Source of the DNA: an uncultured Rhodanobacteraceae bacterium
Lineage (GTDB): Bacteria > Pseudomonadota > Gammaproteobacteria > Xanthomonadales > Rhodanobacteraceae
DNA: 15,133 nucleotides
NCBI GenBank assembly: GCA_913053815.1
Contig: CAJXGK010000012.1
Coordinates: forward strand, 1-15,133
Direction of reading: 5' to 3'
Shown: one piece after another, positions 14,647-15,133 of the stretch
Numbering within the stretch: position 1 is the stretch's first letter
Layout: each line of letters begins with the position of its first letter
The notes under the pieces: model-generated
Databases searched by the model: none
Seen by the model: the letters and a program-made list of their open reading frames with translations, nothing else
Told to the model about the DNA's origin: nothing
Position numbers and translations under genes: made by a program

Positions 14647-14673
14647 GCATCGGCGGGGCTAATGGAAACTTGA
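14647..14673 (-). promoter_or_regulatory. sigma-28 promoter of the chemoreceptor-flgA unit
   Basis: On the - strand: TCAAGTTT (14666-14673), 11 bases, GCCGATGC (14647-14654). The -35 fits the TCAAGTTT form known from Pseudomonas and Vibrio; the -10 matches 6 of 8. The expected start is near 14640. Confidence 0.78.
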
Positions 14674-14695
14674 GAAAGCAAGACACATGCCATGC

Positions 14696-14722
14696 TCAAG
14701 TCCGAGTGGGGCTGGCCGATAA
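14696..14722 (+). promoter_or_regulatory. sigma-28 promoter of cheV
   Basis: TCAAGTCC (14696-14703), 11 bases, then a perfect GCCGATAA (14715-14722). It predicts a leader of ~75 nt before the cheV ATG. It stands back to back with the chemoreceptor promoter, the -35 boxes 22 bp apart. Confidence 0.85.
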
Positions 14723-14804
14723 CACCGAAAGCAGTTCGGAACCCGTTCCCGTGGTCACGTCGGCAGTTAAACGGGATACCTTTCCCTATCAAGAGGAATA
14801 GTCG

Positions 14805-15133
14805 ATGAACGGTATGCCTGCCGCCAACCTAGATCGATTCACCACGCTGGCCGGCCAGAACCGCCTGGCCTTGTTGCTGTTCGGACTTGGCAAGGGATAT
14901 TTGTGTGGTATCAATGTATTCAAGGTGCGCGAAGTGTTGCGTTGTCCTCCCCTGACCGCGCTGCCGGGGATGCATGCCTGGGTTCGTGGCGCCACCACTT
15001 ATCGTGGTCGCGAGATCACGGTGGTCGATCTATTTGCCTGCCTTGGCCATCCCATCCTGGACAACCCGGCTCAAGGACATCTACTGGTGACCGAGTTCAA
15101 TGGCTCGGTACAAGGTTTCTTGGTCGGTGAAGT
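14805..15133 (+). CDS. cheV: CheV-type chemotaxis adaptor, N-terminal part (runs off the window)
   Basis: Begins at ATG 14805 with GAGGA seven bases upstream; 109 codons are present and the frame is open to the edge. The residues read as a CheW-like domain: NRLALLLFGLGKGYLCGINV, then FKVREVLRCPPLTALPGM, WVRGATTYRGREITVVDLFA and GSVQGFLVGE. The REVLRCPPLT.LPG pattern is typical of CheV (CheW fused to a receiver domain), which joins receptors to CheA; the receiver would lie outside, so a plain CheW cannot be excluded. Driven by its own sigma-28 promoter. In relatives cheV is often next to flgA/flgM and followed by cheR or flgB. Confidence 0.87.
   Translation, partial: MNGMPAANLDRFTTLAGQNRLALLLFGLGKGYLCGINVFKVREVLRCPPLTALPGMHAWVRGATTYRGREITVVDLFACLGHPILDNPAQGHLLVTEFNGSVQGFLVGE

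Noticed and set aside
14636..14686. Upstream starts (GTG 14686, ATG 14650) for the chemoreceptor
   Set aside because: Neither has a ribosome site; the - strand sigma-28 promoter overlaps ATG 14650 and lies downstream of GTG 14686, so its transcript would include neither codon.
1..15133. CRISPR arrays, tRNA or rRNA genes, integrases and transposases
   Set aside because: I looked for regularly spaced repeats, cloverleaf patterns and recombinase motifs and saw none; the only repeats are the two dispersed intergenic elements.

Overview
The window looks like chromosomal DNA of a flagellated gammaproteobacterium. The TonB-dependent receptor is of the Xanthomonas/Caulobacter carbohydrate type, the intracellular alpha-glucosidase resembles the Xanthomonas/Halomonas GH13_23 enzymes, and the flgM/flgA/cheV grouping recalls Pseudomonas and Xanthomonas. 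A Xanthomonadales-like organism is plausible, but no rRNA or other marker confirms it.

Left part (about 1-8250): an alpha-glucan (maltodextrin/starch) utilisation locus. It holds a secreted GH13 amylase (-), a TonB-dependent outer-membrane receptor (-) and a cytoplasmic GH13 alpha-glucosidase (+). All three genes carry the same 14-bp near-palindromic operator (TGAATACGTATGCA) upstream, in the same orientation relative to the gene. In two clear cases, and a weak third, it lies at the same distance from a -10-like hexamer. This suggests one regulon under an unlinked, probably LacI-type, regulator: polymer is cut outside, oligosaccharide enters through the receptor, and the alpha-glucosidase finishes it in the cytoplasm. 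Downstream of the receptor, past its terminator, lies a gutted flavin-dependent tryptophan halogenase: start and FAD motif are joined out of frame to its last ~33 codons. Next to the amylase stop, at the window edge, is the start of a c-type cytochrome that appears frameshifted.

Middle (8254-9948): a VIT1/CCC1-family iron/manganese transporter gene (+), preceded by a ~480-bp gene-poor stretch and followed by a dispersed repeat. A second copy of this repeat family lies at 2344-2790. The copies share short conserved blocks and a series of hairpins whose sequences differ but whose pairing is kept.

Right part (9949-15133): a late flagellar/chemotaxis region. On the - strand lie a soluble MCP-type chemoreceptor, flgA, flgM, flgN, a PilZ-domain gene and an EAL-HDOD gene, mostly overlapping or a few bases apart. 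On the + strand the start of cheV runs off the window. Three sigma-28 (FliA) promoter matches were read: before flgM, before the chemoreceptor and before cheV, the last two back to back. The layout puts the anti-sigma factor, the export chaperone and two c-di-GMP-related proteins in one transcription unit, and couples flgA translationally to a chemoreceptor.
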